Both the position numbers and the translations under genes were made by a program. Below the pieces are notes generated by a model. The model was not told the DNA's origin and did not search any database. It saw nothing but the letters and a program-made list of their open reading frames with translations. Below are positions 8,485 through 17,038 of a stretch of 52,518 nucleotides of DNA, piece after piece (within the stretch, counting starts at the first letter, position 1; each line of letters starts with the position of its first letter). The DNA lies in contig JAJFLO010000574.1 in assembly GCA_021772675.1 (NCBI GenBank), positions 1 through 52,518 of the forward strand, given 5' to 3'. The DNA is from Verrucomicrobiota bacterium. Its GTDB lineage: Bacteria > Verrucomicrobiota > Lentisphaeria > JABSQK01 > JAJFLO01.

Positions 8485-9198
8485 ATGCACCATCAATCAA
8501 CATCAAATAATGTGTGGTATCTATGGCTGGATGATTCATCGTCGTCTTGGACTAATATGGCAAAGGACGAAATCTTGCTACTGCATTCTAAATCTTCAAT
8601 TTCACCGTTGTTACGATTTTATTCCTGGAATTCTTCAGCCGTATCCATTGGCTATTTCCAAACCTATTCTGAGGTCAAAAATTTAAATATTGAATTTGTA
8701 AGAAGGCCGACCGGTGGGGGTATTGTTCATCATGGAACAGATATTACTTACACTGTGGTGTGCCCATCATCATGTTGGTTATATACTATGAGCCGATATG
8801 ATAGTTACCGCTTATTGCATTCTGCGATAATTACAGGATTACAGGAGATTAATATTAATAGCAAACTTTCAGAACATGCAAATCTGAAAGTGGTTAACCC
8901 TGCTCAAATGCGATGTTTTGACGAACCTGCTCAGAACGATATCATTTTCGCGAATGGTAAAATCGCCGGTGCGGCACAAAAACGAAATAGTGATGGTATG
9001 TTGCACCAGGGGAGTATTCAATTATTTGATAATATTAAGTATGACAGAAATCAAGTTGTAACTTCAATTATTAATGGTTTCTTACAGGAGTTCCGTTGTT
9101 CGATGAAATCCTTCCAACCATCCTCAGAATTCACGGAACAAGTAAACAAATTGGTTAAGTCAAAATACGGTACAGAAGAGTGGAACGAAAAACGATAG
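8485..9198 (+). CDS. Lipoate-protein ligase A-like (BPL/LplA family) protein
   Basis: 237 residues. The biotin/lipoate ligase fold is shown by RRPTGGGIVHHGTDITY (about 71-88, the lipoyl-AMP binding loop) and by NGKIAGAAQKRNSDGMLHQGSI (about 156-178, with the catalytic Lys in GKIAGAAQ). It would attach or transfer lipoyl groups to E2 or H proteins, which fits a genome with a 2-oxoglutarate dehydrogenase (sucA at 24037). The family also includes octanoyltransferases (LipM type), so ligase or transferase is not settled. The start at 8485 lacks a clear ribosome-binding site. Confidence 0.8.
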   Translation: MHHQSTSNNVWYLWLDDSSSSWTNMAKDEILLLHSKSSISPLLRFYSWNSSAVSIGYFQTYSEVKNLNIEFVRRPTGGGIVHHGTDITYTVVCPSSCWLYTMSRYDSYRLLHSAIITGLQEININSKLSEHANLKVVNPAQMRCFDEPAQNDIIFANGKIAGAAQKRNSDGMLHQGSIQLFDNIKYDRNQVVTSIINGFLQEFRCSMKSFQPSSEFTEQVNKLVKSKYGTEEWNEKR

Positions 9199-9343
9199 AG
9201 CCTCTTGGGGTGTTTAAGGAGATAGTGTTGTTCGTCTATTTTTGAATCGGAAGATTGTCTCTGTCTTGGCTTCTTAGTATGTTGCCTGCTTAAAAGTCTT
9301 TTTTTGAAAAACTTAAAATCCATACATGATTTTGGTGTGATCG
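9199..9343. other. Non-coding spacer
   Basis: The 145 bases after the lipoate ligase gene contain neither a gene nor a convincing terminator. They lead into the R1 element. Confidence 0.4.
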
Positions 9344-9525
9344 TAGGAGCTGTCCATAAATAATTCATACATCTCGCATCTCATCTACGGCTCATCGCAA
9401 TACGATCCTCAACCACGAATTGCTCGAAAGAGCTTGCTATTCTTACGGTTTCACTCAATTGGATCGAAAAAATTTAAGCCAAATCTGAGCGCGTATATGT
9501 TCAACTTATTTGGAGATAGTTCCTT
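9344..9525. mobile_element. R1: TIR element, uninterrupted copy
   Basis: The left end TAGGAGCTGTCCATAAATAA and the reverse complement of the right end (AGGAACTATCTCCAAATAAG) are imperfect inverted repeats. The body of about 182 bp is non-coding. The same sequence recurs at 12863-13243, where it is interrupted by an R2 element. This copy shows the empty site reading TTTAAGCCAAATCTGAGCG. Confidence 0.8.
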
Positions 9526-9548
9526 CGTTCAAAAGTAGGATACTCATT

Positions 9549-9730
9549 TGCCTGATTAATTCATCCGGCTTCTACTGCGTGCGCATATCTCATTTCACAT
9601 AAGCGAGTTATGAAGAATCCAAAGACTTGAAATAGTTCACTATTCCTTCACGTTCGGAACATACATAACTCATTGATCTAAAGTAAGCTAAGCACTCTCG
9701 TAACGAAACCGGATGAATTAATCAGCTTAG
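9549..9730. mobile_element. R6: TIR element, copy 2
   Basis: GCCTGATTAATTCATCCGG at the left and CCGGATGAATTAATCAG at the right are near-perfect inverted repeats (17 bp or more). It shares the block GAAATAGTTCACTATTCC with the diverged copy at 13242-13439. It lies 23 bp after the R1 element, the same R1-R6 order as downstream of clpA. Confidence 0.75.
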
Positions 9731-9860
9731 TAGGTGTAGCTAAAACTTTCACTCGGGAAACACGTCATCGCTGTACCTGCGAAAATCTATGTTACTTCCA
9801 CAAATCCAAGTTTCGGCTTATTTTGGCAGAGGCTGTACATCGGGCTCGAATATTGCTCAA

Positions 9861-10538
9861 ATGAAACACAATTATTCTAATAAATTGGAAATCTGTACGT
9901 TGGCTAAATTGGATTTTAAAAATATTTTATTTTTGATTATAGTATTTGTCGCGGGTTGTTTTTCTAATAATAGAAATGCATTGAACGAGAGTAATTCATT
10001 TTATATTAATGCTGAAAAACTCAAGCGGGAGGGGAAATTCAATAATTCTGTAGAAGCCTTTTTTCAGTGTCTTCGACACAGCCCCGGTTCATATAAAGCG
10101 CATTTACAGCTTGCAATGATATTTGAAGACAATCTTGATGATTTATCACAAGCAATTGTTCATTACCAACATTACATAAACAAATCTCCAGAAAAAAATC
10201 AGACTTCGGTTGTTGAAAAATGGCTTCAGCGGGCTGAAAAGAAATATTATAATAGCCTTAAAATGAAGTATGAAGAAAAAGACTCAGCTGCTGAGCCAGA
10301 AGTACCGCAGGTTATTGATGAAAAAAAACTTTCACATCAGAGTCAGAAATCAGCAGAAGAAAACAATGAATCTTTTTATGTGGTGAGAGAAGGGGATACT
10401 TTAAATCAAATTGCAAAAGATTTTTTGGGAGATTACAAATATTGGTCTCTGTTGTATGAAGCTAACGCAGATATATTGATTTCGCCGGAACAACTCCAAG
10501 TTGGTCAACGATTAATCATTCCTCAACTGGATTTATAA
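9861..10538 (+). CDS. LysM-domain lipoprotein with TPR-like region
   Basis: 225 residues from ATG 9861. The hydrophobic signal FKNILFLIIVFVAGC ends in a lipobox with Cys33. Residues about 45-125 look like two helical TPR-type repeats (AEKLKREGKFNNSVEAFFQCL, then HLQLAMIFEDNLDDLSQAI). A charged linker follows, and a C-terminal LysM domain (about 174-224: YVVREGDTLNQIAKDFLG ... LQVGQRLIIP) should bind peptidoglycan. The start is uncertain: the signal peptide would be more usual from the TTG at 9909, and an earlier ATG at 9789 would place extra residues in repeat-derived sequence. It is convergent with clpA; the two stops are 7 bases apart. Confidence 0.8.
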   Translation: MKHNYSNKLEICTLAKLDFKNILFLIIVFVAGCFSNNRNALNESNSFYINAEKLKREGKFNNSVEAFFQCLRHSPGSYKAHLQLAMIFEDNLDDLSQAIVHYQHYINKSPEKNQTSVVEKWLQRAEKKYYNSLKMKYEEKDSAAEPEVPQVIDEKKLSHQSQKSAEENNESFYVVREGDTLNQIAKDFLGDYKYWSLLYEANADILISPEQLQVGQRLIIPQLDL

Positions 10539-10545
10539 CCTGGTA

Positions 10546-12837
10546 TTATTCTTTGTTCTTCTTTGCCGTTTTCAATGTCAATTTATCTTTACTTAGATTA
10601 ATATGGACCGTTCCCCCTTGAGTAAGATCGCCAAAAAGTAACTTATCAACGAGTTTTTCATGAATTTCGGTTTGGATCAATCTTGATATGGGACGAGCGC
10701 CATACTTAGGATCATAACCTTTCTTTGCAATCCAGGATCGTGCCTTTGCGCTCAACTTGAGGTTTACTTTCTTTTTAACCAGTTTTGATTCCAGTTCACT
10801 TATAAATTTATCTACAACTTTCTCAATCAAGTGCAATGTTAATGAGTTGAAATGAATGGTTGCATCTAAACGATTGCGAAATTCTGGAGTGAAGAATTTT
10901 TCAACTGCCCGTTTATTTTCAGATGAAGGCATGCTGTCAGTGAAGCCAATTGCCGTCGCGGCCATTTCTCTGGCTCCGACATTTGAAGTCATTATTAGTA
11001 TGATATTTCGAAAGTCGGCTTTCCTGCCATTATGGTCCGTAAGCATGCCATGATCCATAACTTGTAACAAAATATTGAAAATTTCCAAATTTGCTTTTTC
11101 AATTTCATCAAGAAGGAGTACCGCATGGGGTGTTTTAATTACCGCATCTGTCAGCAACCCACCTTGTTCAAATCCGACATATCCAGGGGGAGCGCCAATC
11201 AGTCGCGATACAGTGTGTTTCTCATTATATTCGCTCATATCGAATCGTATAAAATTGATATCAAGAGTTGATGCGAGTTGTTTGCTTAATTCAGTTTTAC
11301 CTACACCAGTGGGACCTGTGAATAAGTAAGAACCAATTGGTTTCTCTTCTTCTCTTAACCCTGCTCGTGACAATTTGATTGCCTGCGATAATTTATGAAC
11401 GGCCGGTTCCTGGCCATAAACAACCTCATTTAGGTTTTTCTCCAAAAATTTGAGTTTAACCATGTCTGAAGATGATATTTTGGCTGCTGGAATATTCGCG
11501 ATTTCAGCAACGACATCTTCAATCTGTTTGACTGTTATTTTTTTCTTGCGTGTTGGTTTGGGAAGCAACGTTTGTGCAGCGCCGGCTTCATCGATAATAT
11601 CAATCGCTTTATCAGGTAAAAACCGCTCATTCATATAGCGTGATGACAGTTTAGCAGCGGTTTCTAGCGATGAATCTAAATAGCTTAATTCATAATGTGA
11701 TTCATAATAGGGTTTTAGTCCCTTCAAAATGGCAATGGTGTCTTCAACAGACGGTTCGGAAACATCAATTTTTTGAAACCGCCGCGCCAGAGCCCGATCT
11801 TTTTCAATACAATTTTTATATTCCTGAAAGGTGGACGAGCCTATACATTGGACTACCCCTCTGGAAAGGGCTGGTTTTAATATATTGGCTGCATCCATTG
11901 ACCCTCCGTGTGTAGAGCCAGCGCCAATGACTGTATGGAGTTCGTCGATGAATAAAATCGCATTTTCTTCTTTCTGAATTGCTGAGATGATTGCCTTTAA
12001 TCGCTCTTCAAATTCTCCGCGAAATTTAGTTCCGGCTAATAAACCACCCATGTCGAGAGCATATATATTTGATTCTTTCAGTAATTCCGGAACTTCGTCA
12101 TTAACGACTGCAAGCGCTAACCCTTCGACAATTGCTGTTTTACCTACGCCGGGTTCACCAACCAATAGTGGATTATTTTTTCTCCTTCGGCACAATGTTC
12201 TCATTACTCTTTGAAGTTCCAGTTTTCGGCCAATCATTCGGTCTATTTTTCCTTCTCGTGCAAGTAAGGTGAGGTTGACTGTGAAATGATCGAGAACTTC
12301 TTCCGATGACTTGGGATGTGCTCCTTTTTGACTGGTTTTATCGGAGGTTTTAGTGGGGGCAAGGGCCAGATCATTGTCTTCGGGAGAGTTGAGTCGCTTG
12401 GAAATTTTGTGAGACATATAATTTATAATATCCAATCGTGTGATCTCTTGCTGGGCTAAGAAATATACAGCATACGAATTTTTTTCAGTAAACATTGCTG
12501 CAAGTATATCCCCACCTTCTATCTTACTTTTTTCACAACTGAATGAATGTGTCATTGCAGTCTGGATGACTCTTTCTAGAGCAGCTGTTTCTTTAGGGAT
12601 AACATCTTTTTGATCATCTCTGGATTCTAAATAATCTCTGAAAAATTCAACAAGGTTATCTTTAAGCACATTGATATCTCCATTGCAATAGTAAACGATC
12701 TCACTTGTTTCAGGATCATGTAGTAATCCGTAAAGCACATGCTCGGTAGTTAAATATTCATGTTGATATTTTTGGGCGGTATTAATTGCTAATGAAAAGC
12801 ATACACGTAACCCAGCGCTTAGAATTGGTTCTGGCAT
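10546..12837 (-). CDS. clpA: ATP-dependent Clp protease ATP-binding subunit ClpA
   Basis: Unfoldase of the ClpAP protease, 763 residues, close to the usual length. The order is an N-terminal Clp repeat domain (1-145), AAA module 1 with Walker A GEPGVGKTA (about 214) and Walker B ILFIDELH (about 280), then AAA module 2 with GPTGVGKTE (about 495), VLLLDEIEKA (about 560) and the ClpB D2-small domain at the C-terminus. The ClpB/ClpC middle coiled coil is absent, which with the neighbouring clpS supports ClpA. clpS lies upstream in the same direction, but 618 bp of repeat elements separate them. clpP is not in the window. Confidence 0.95.
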   Translation of the reverse strand: MPEPILSAGLRVCFSLAINTAQKYQHEYLTTEHVLYGLLHDPETSEIVYYCNGDINVLKDNLVEFFRDYLESRDDQKDVIPKETAALERVIQTAMTHSFSCEKSKIEGGDILAAMFTEKNSYAVYFLAQQEITRLDIINYMSHKISKRLNSPEDNDLALAPTKTSDKTSQKGAHPKSSEEVLDHFTVNLTLLAREGKIDRMIGRKLELQRVMRTLCRRRKNNPLLVGEPGVGKTAIVEGLALAVVNDEVPELLKESNIYALDMGGLLAGTKFRGEFEERLKAIISAIQKEENAILFIDELHTVIGAGSTHGGSMDAANILKPALSRGVVQCIGSSTFQEYKNCIEKDRALARRFQKIDVSEPSVEDTIAILKGLKPYYESHYELSYLDSSLETAAKLSSRYMNERFLPDKAIDIIDEAGAAQTLLPKPTRKKKITVKQIEDVVAEIANIPAAKISSSDMVKLKFLEKNLNEVVYGQEPAVHKLSQAIKLSRAGLREEEKPIGSYLFTGPTGVGKTELSKQLASTLDINFIRFDMSEYNEKHTVSRLIGAPPGYVGFEQGGLLTDAVIKTPHAVLLLDEIEKANLEIFNILLQVMDHGMLTDHNGRKADFRNIILIMTSNVGAREMAATAIGFTDSMPSSENKRAVEKFFTPEFRNRLDATIHFNSLTLHLIEKVVDKFISELESKLVKKKVNLKLSAKARSWIAKKGYDPKYGARPISRLIQTEIHEKLVDKLLFGDLTQGGTVHINLSKDKLTLKTAKKNKE

Positions 12838-12862
12838 AATACTATTATCATTTCATTATGGT

Positions 12863-13243
12863 TAGGAAGCTGTCAATAAATAAATCATACATTTCGCATC
12901 TCATCTTCGGCTCATAGTTATACTATCCTCAATTACAATTTACTCGAACTAGCTCGCTATTCCTGTGTTCCGCCCGTGAGCGGGATCAATTGGATTGAAA
13001 AACTCTAACCCGAATTTCTCACAATACTTCTATTACGAATAGCGTATATCATCTAAATTCAAAGTTTTAACTTGTTTCGTGAATTCAATGTGTCTTTCTG
13101 ATGTCCAGCAGAATCATTCGCTCGTCTGCGTTAAACCACTGAATATCGGCAATCTAAGCTTTCATACCACAAAGTTAGTGAGAAAACCGGGCTAAACCAA
13201 ATCTGAGCGCGAATATGTTCAACTTATTTGAGGACAGTTCCTA
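12863..13243. mobile_element. R1: TIR element interrupted by an R2 element
   Basis: The left end is TAGGAAGCTGTCAATAAATAA; the reverse complement of the right end reads TTAGGAACTGTCCTCAAATAA. It matches the copy at 9344-9525 along its length except for the 189-bp insertion at 13006-13194. TA is present at both extremities. Confidence 0.85.
13006..13194. mobile_element. R2: MITE-like element nested inside R1
   Basis: The ends are TAACCCGAATTTCTCAC and, as reverse complement of the right end, TAGCCCGGTTTTCTCAC. TA is present on both sides as a duplicated dinucleotide relative to the uninterrupted R1 copy. The body matches 18200-18384 closely, including the block CAATGTGTCTTTCTG and the GTCCAGCAGAATCATTCGCT segment. 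It is non-coding. Confidence 0.9.
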
Positions 13244-13439
13244 ACTTGGATTATTCAAAAACTTTCTATTACGAGTCATTATATCAAATGATATCAACAG
13301 TTATAAATTTCTAAGGGTTCGAAATAGTTCACTATTCCCGCACGCGAATAATATTCATAAATCATTGATTTTATGCAATCTAATAACTCTCTTTACAACG
13401 CTTTATGCATAATCCAGGCTAAGTGATATTAATCAGGCA
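13242..13439. mobile_element. R6: diverged TIR element, copy 3
   Basis: It starts directly at the TA that closes the R1 element. It shares GAAATAGTTCACTATTCC and the following segment with the 9549-9730 copy, and ends in ATTAATCAGGC as that copy does. The left end is weakly conserved. The closing TA is not evident. Confidence 0.55.
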
Positions 13440-13455
13440 AAATAATCGATTTTTT

Positions 13456-13770
13456 TTATTCCGGTTCCATTGAACATTGAAGAGGGTAATCATTTTGTTT
13501 TGCTGATTCAACAACCTGTTGAGATTTCGATTCGGCTACTTCATAAGTATAAACGCCACAAATACCCCTTCCCTTTTGATGAACATTCAGCATAATAGAT
13601 ACAGCGTCTTCTTGTTTTTTGTGGAAAATAGTTTCTAAGATCATAACAACGAAATCCATGGGCGTATAATCGTCATTATGAAGGAGTACTTTATATAAAG
13701 AGGGCTTTGATATTTTTGTATTTTCAAGGGTAAGTGTATCACCCTCAGTTTTTTCGTTGCTTTTGGCCAT
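13456..13770 (-). CDS. clpS: ATP-dependent Clp protease adaptor ClpS
   Basis: 104 residues. ClpS adaptors bring N-degron proteins to ClpA. The core is seen as [26 protein letters not shown] (about 26-51), with the Asn-Asp-Asp pocket residues, and then a [18 protein letters not shown] segment (about 64-81) containing the conserved His and Gly-Val. It is transcribed toward clpA. The spacing is unusually large because of the repeat elements between them, so the two genes may no longer share a transcript. Confidence 0.95.
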   Translation of the reverse strand: MAKSNEKTEGDTLTLENTKISKPSLYKVLLHNDDYTPMDFVVMILETIFHKKQEDAVSIMLNVHQKGRGICGVYTYEVAESKSQQVVESAKQNDYPLQCSMEPE

Positions 13771-14029
13771 TGAATTATAATTATGGGTTAATTCGTACCA
13801 GACGATTTTTTATGAATTTCGTGAGATGTTTAAATTTGAGTACTTTCATGATATAACAACAGCATAGGAATGCTGCTCAATGTCCGTAAGATAAGGATGC
13901 TAAATTAAGGTGTCTCTATAATACCCGTCGGAGTTCACAACTTTAGTAGTGCTCATTAAATGAGAAGGTGACGTTCTTTTCAAAGATTCAAAACCATGCT
14001 AACTACCTGTAAAATTCGTTGCTAATGAA

Positions 14030-15127
14030 CTAACCAATTAGGCCACCACCTGTGTTAAGAAAGATTCCTTTAAGATTCATTTTCAGAGCTTCTGGATTTG
14101 TGGCACGTTCCATTGCGACTTCTTCAGTAATTACTCCTTCGTTGACTAACCCTAACAGGCACTGATTAAATGTCATCATGCCGTCACTGGCTCCACCCTC
14201 AATTGCCTGTTCCAGACTGCTGATTTTATCCTCTTCCAGGAGTTTCCTCACAATTGCATTGTTGACCATTACCTCCAGCCCGGGAGCAACGCCCTTTCCA
14301 ACAGCTCTTGGCATGAGTCTTTGGCAAATAATGGCAGTAAGACATGATGCTAAGGACAAACGAACCTGTTTTCGTTCTTCTGCCGGATAGAAATCAAGTA
14401 TCCTTTGGATCGTTTGCGATGCATTTGAAGTATGGGCTGTTGACATGACCATGTGTCCGGTTTGAGCTGCAGTTAATGCCATGTCAAAACTATCCCGGTT
14501 ACGCATTTCCCCCACACAAATAACATCAGGATCTTGTCTTAATGCTCCAATCAAGGCCGAATCGAAGGTAATGCAGTCCAGTCCGACTTCCCGCTGCTCG
14601 AAAATACATTTTTTGTCAACGAAATTATACTCAATCGGATCTTCAATGGTAATGATATGTCTTGGAATATTACGATTCATATATTCAAGCATACACGCCA
14701 ATGTTGTCGATTTACCAGAACCTGTAGTCCCTGTTACCAAAATAATACCTCGCTCTTCAGACGCGATATTTGTGATCACTTCAGGGAGACCAAGTTTTTC
14801 TATATCCGGCACTTCGTCTTTAATATGTCGAAGTGTCATTGCCCGAAGATTTCTTTGCTTATGCATATTTACACGAAATCGACCAACGTCATCTTCAGCA
14901 TGAGCAAAGTCAGCATCACCAGTTTCATCATATCGTTTCAGATCTTTTGATGAGCACATTTCTTCTGCCGCGGCATCAAAAAATTCTTTGGTTACAAGAA
15001 AGTCAGCAATTTCTACTAGTTTGGAATCTACTCGTAAGCTAACGGTAGATCCTTCCCGTATATGCCAATCAGAAGCGCCAGCTTGAATACCTGTTTCAAG
15101 TATTGCTCGGAATTTTGTTACAGCCAT
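14030..15127 (-). CDS. pilT: PilT-type twitching motility ATPase
   Basis: Hexameric ATPase that retracts type IV pili, acting at the cytoplasmic face. It is 365 residues. The N-terminal PAS-like domain is followed by Walker A GTTGSGKSTT (about 132-141), an Asp box (ITIEDPIEY), Walker B (DPDVICVGEMRNRDS) and a His box (GHMVMSTAHTSN). A GGGAG lies 7 bases before the ATG. PilT and PilU are hard to separate by eye; the typical AIRxLIREDK motif is replaced by AIVRKLLEEDKI, compatible with either. pilB and pilC are not present. Confidence 0.9.
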   Translation of the reverse strand: MAVTKFRAILETGIQAGASDWHIREGSTVSLRVDSKLVEIADFLVTKEFFDAAAEEMCSSKDLKRYDETGDADFAHAEDDVGRFRVNMHKQRNLRAMTLRHIKDEVPDIEKLGLPEVITNIASEERGIILVTGTTGSGKSTTLACMLEYMNRNIPRHIITIEDPIEYNFVDKKCIFEQREVGLDCITFDSALIGALRQDPDVICVGEMRNRDSFDMALTAAQTGHMVMSTAHTSNASQTIQRILDFYPAEERKQVRLSLASCLTAIICQRLMPRAVGKGVAPGLEVMVNNAIVRKLLEEDKISSLEQAIEGGASDGMMTFNQCLLGLVNEGVITEEVAMERATNPEALKMNLKGIFLNTGGGLIG

Positions 15128-15257
15128 TAGAATCTCCCTGAAATCGATGTTTGTTAATCGTCATTGACATTTATCATTTTGAGACCAATTATATGAACTC
15201 TAATTGTATTTATCTTAAACAATAAAATACTAAATATAATGAAACTTTACAAGCAAA

Positions 15258-16555
15258 ATGAAGTTTTGCTATACGCGGAATTTACGGCGAAGAATTAACG
15301 GAATCAGTCGCAGAAAATATCGGACGGGCGTTTGTTACATTTTTATCGGCGAAAAAAGTTGTTGTGGGTCGAGATATAAGGTCCCATTCTCCGGCATTGA
15401 CGGACGCGCTTATCAAGGGCGTGATGACTCCGGGTGCGTCGGTCATTGATATCGGTATCTGTTCAACTCCAATGAATTATTTCGCGAATGACAGTTTAAC
15501 TGCCGATGGCAGCATCATGGTTACGGCGTCTCATAATACCAAGGAATGGGTTTAAGTTATGTAAAGAATCTGCAATACCATTGAGTGGTACACATGGGAT
15601 TAATGATATTGAAAACATTATTAACGATGGTTCCTACGCGCCAGCGTGTTCAGGCGGGAATCGGTCAGAATTCGATATTTCTAAGGAATATTATAACAAA
15701 GTTTATCAATATATTGAATTTAGCCATAAACCCAAAATTGAGGTCGATTTTGCAAATGCGATGGGGATCGTGGAATTTACCGGATTCAGGGGTCGGTTTG
15801 ATGTGTCTCCATTATTTGATGATCTTGATGGTAATTTTCCAAATCATGAAGCAAACCCACTAAAAATCGAAACTCTGGAGGAACTTCAAAAACTTGTGGT
15901 CGGTTCGAAAAGTGAATTTGGTGCATCATTTGACGGTGATACTGATCGATGTGGCTTTGTCGATGAGAATGGCGATGTTGTCACAATGGACCTTATTACT
16001 GCAATAATTGCTCAGGACATACTTTCACGGGGATCTGCCATGATTCTTTACGATTTACGAAGTAGCTGGGTCGTGCCAGAGGTCATAGAAGCGAATGGTG
16101 GTACTCCGGTAAAATGCCGTGTTGGTCATGCATTTATAAAAACTCAAATGCGAGAATGCGATGCAACATTTGCAGGTAAATTGGCAAGGCATTATTATTT
16201 TAAGGAAAGTTTTACTGCTGAAAGCTCTGTATTAGCATTGATTATGGTTGCAAATGTTATTGCAAAATCAGGCAAAACTTTAAGTGAGATCGTTCAGCCT
16301 TTGAGAAAATATCATTCATCAGGTGAGATAAATTTCCGAATAAATAATTCAGCTGAAGTATTGGAGAAAATAAAAGAAAAATACAACGATGGAAATCAAT
16401 TTGAGTTAGACGGGATTTCGACAGAATAGGATGATTGGTGGCTTAACGTACAATTATCAAATACGGAGCCTTTAATTCGATTAATATTAGAAGCCAAAGA
16501 CAAAAACTTAGTGATTGAAAAGAGAGATGAGCTTTTGTCAATAATAAGGGATTAG
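15258..16555 (+). pseudogene. Broken phosphomannomutase/phosphoglucomutase gene
   Basis: Homology to alpha-D-phosphohexomutases runs from IRGIYGEELTES (15271 on) through GRDIR and the active-site loop MVTASHNTKE (the phospho-serine loop) to the sugar-binding end DDWWLNVQLSNTEPLIRL. Three defects are visible. The N-terminus before IRGIYG has no in-frame start. At about 15541-15550 the frame jumps from ...SHNTKE to GFKLCKESAIPLSG, consistent with loss of 5 (or 2) bases. An in-frame TAG at 16427-16429 interrupts GISTE-DDWW, after which the same frame continues to 16555. The usual metal-binding DGDTDRCG is kept. Residues in the substrate loop (KLARHYYF and ESS where SGHYYF and DSG are expected) have also drifted, which argues against a sequencing error alone. 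Confidence 0.85.
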
Positions 16556-16825
16556 TCTAATTTGATCAAAATTTACTATGATCTATTTTTACGATTAGTG
16601 TATTTAGAACCTATTTCTAACTTTATTGGATCGAGAGTTTAATTCTCCGCTCCGCTTGGGGCGTTCCGATTTGCTTTTTGTTTTTTGATACGTGGCGGGA
16701 TTTTTCAGAGGTAGTTCATTATAATTTTATAAGAAATATAATTAATTATTCTTGTATCAGCGGCAAAGCACTCATAGCTTATATCCCTTAATCTAAGAGT
16801 AAAAAATTTCATAGCATTTACAAAA
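16556..16825. other. Non-coding gap with a possible decayed TIR element
   Basis: Around 16602-16730 the left end (TAGAACCTATTTCTAAC) and the reverse complement of the right end (TGAACTACCTCTGAAAAA) are weakly inverted-repeat related. They also resemble the R1 ends. The similarity is too low for a firm call. No promoter for the tRNAs was recognised. Confidence 0.3.
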
Positions 16826-16899
16826 GCGCCCGTAGCTCAATTGGATAGAGTATCTGGCTACGAACCAGAAGGTTAGGGGTTCGACTCCCTTCGGGCGTA
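16826..16899 (+). tRNA. tRNA-Arg (anticodon ACG)
   Basis: A 74-base cloverleaf. The acceptor GCGCCCG pairs with CGGGCGT (one G-U pair). The D-arm is GCTCAATTGGATAGAGT, the anticodon stem-loop is CTGGCTACGAACCAG with ACG in the loop, and the T-arm is AGGGGTTCGACTCCCT. The CCA is not encoded. Confidence 0.95.
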
Positions 16900-16918
16900 T
16901 TAGTATTAACACGTATGT

Positions 16919-16991
16919 GGCGAGGTAGCTCAGTCGGTAGAGCAGGGGACTGAAAATCCCTGTGTCGTCGGTTCGATTCCGACCCTTGCCA
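16919..16991 (+). tRNA. tRNA-Phe (anticodon GAA)
   Basis: A 73-base cloverleaf. The acceptor GGCGAGG pairs with CCTTGCC (one G-U pair). The D-arm is GCTCAGTCGGTAGAGC, the anticodon loop is CTGAAAA with GAA, and the T-arm is TCGGTTCGATTCCGA. The 3' end continues as CC and then a run of seven T, so CCA is incomplete in the DNA; the T-run may help end transcription. Confidence 0.95.
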
Positions 16992-17038
16992 CCTTTTTTG
17001 TATAACTTGCCCACGCTAACTTTTTAATTAGGGTCACT

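Noticed and set aside
16793-17014. Minus-strand open frame of 73 codons
   Set aside because: It lies across the two tRNA genes; such frames are common false calls opposite tRNAs.
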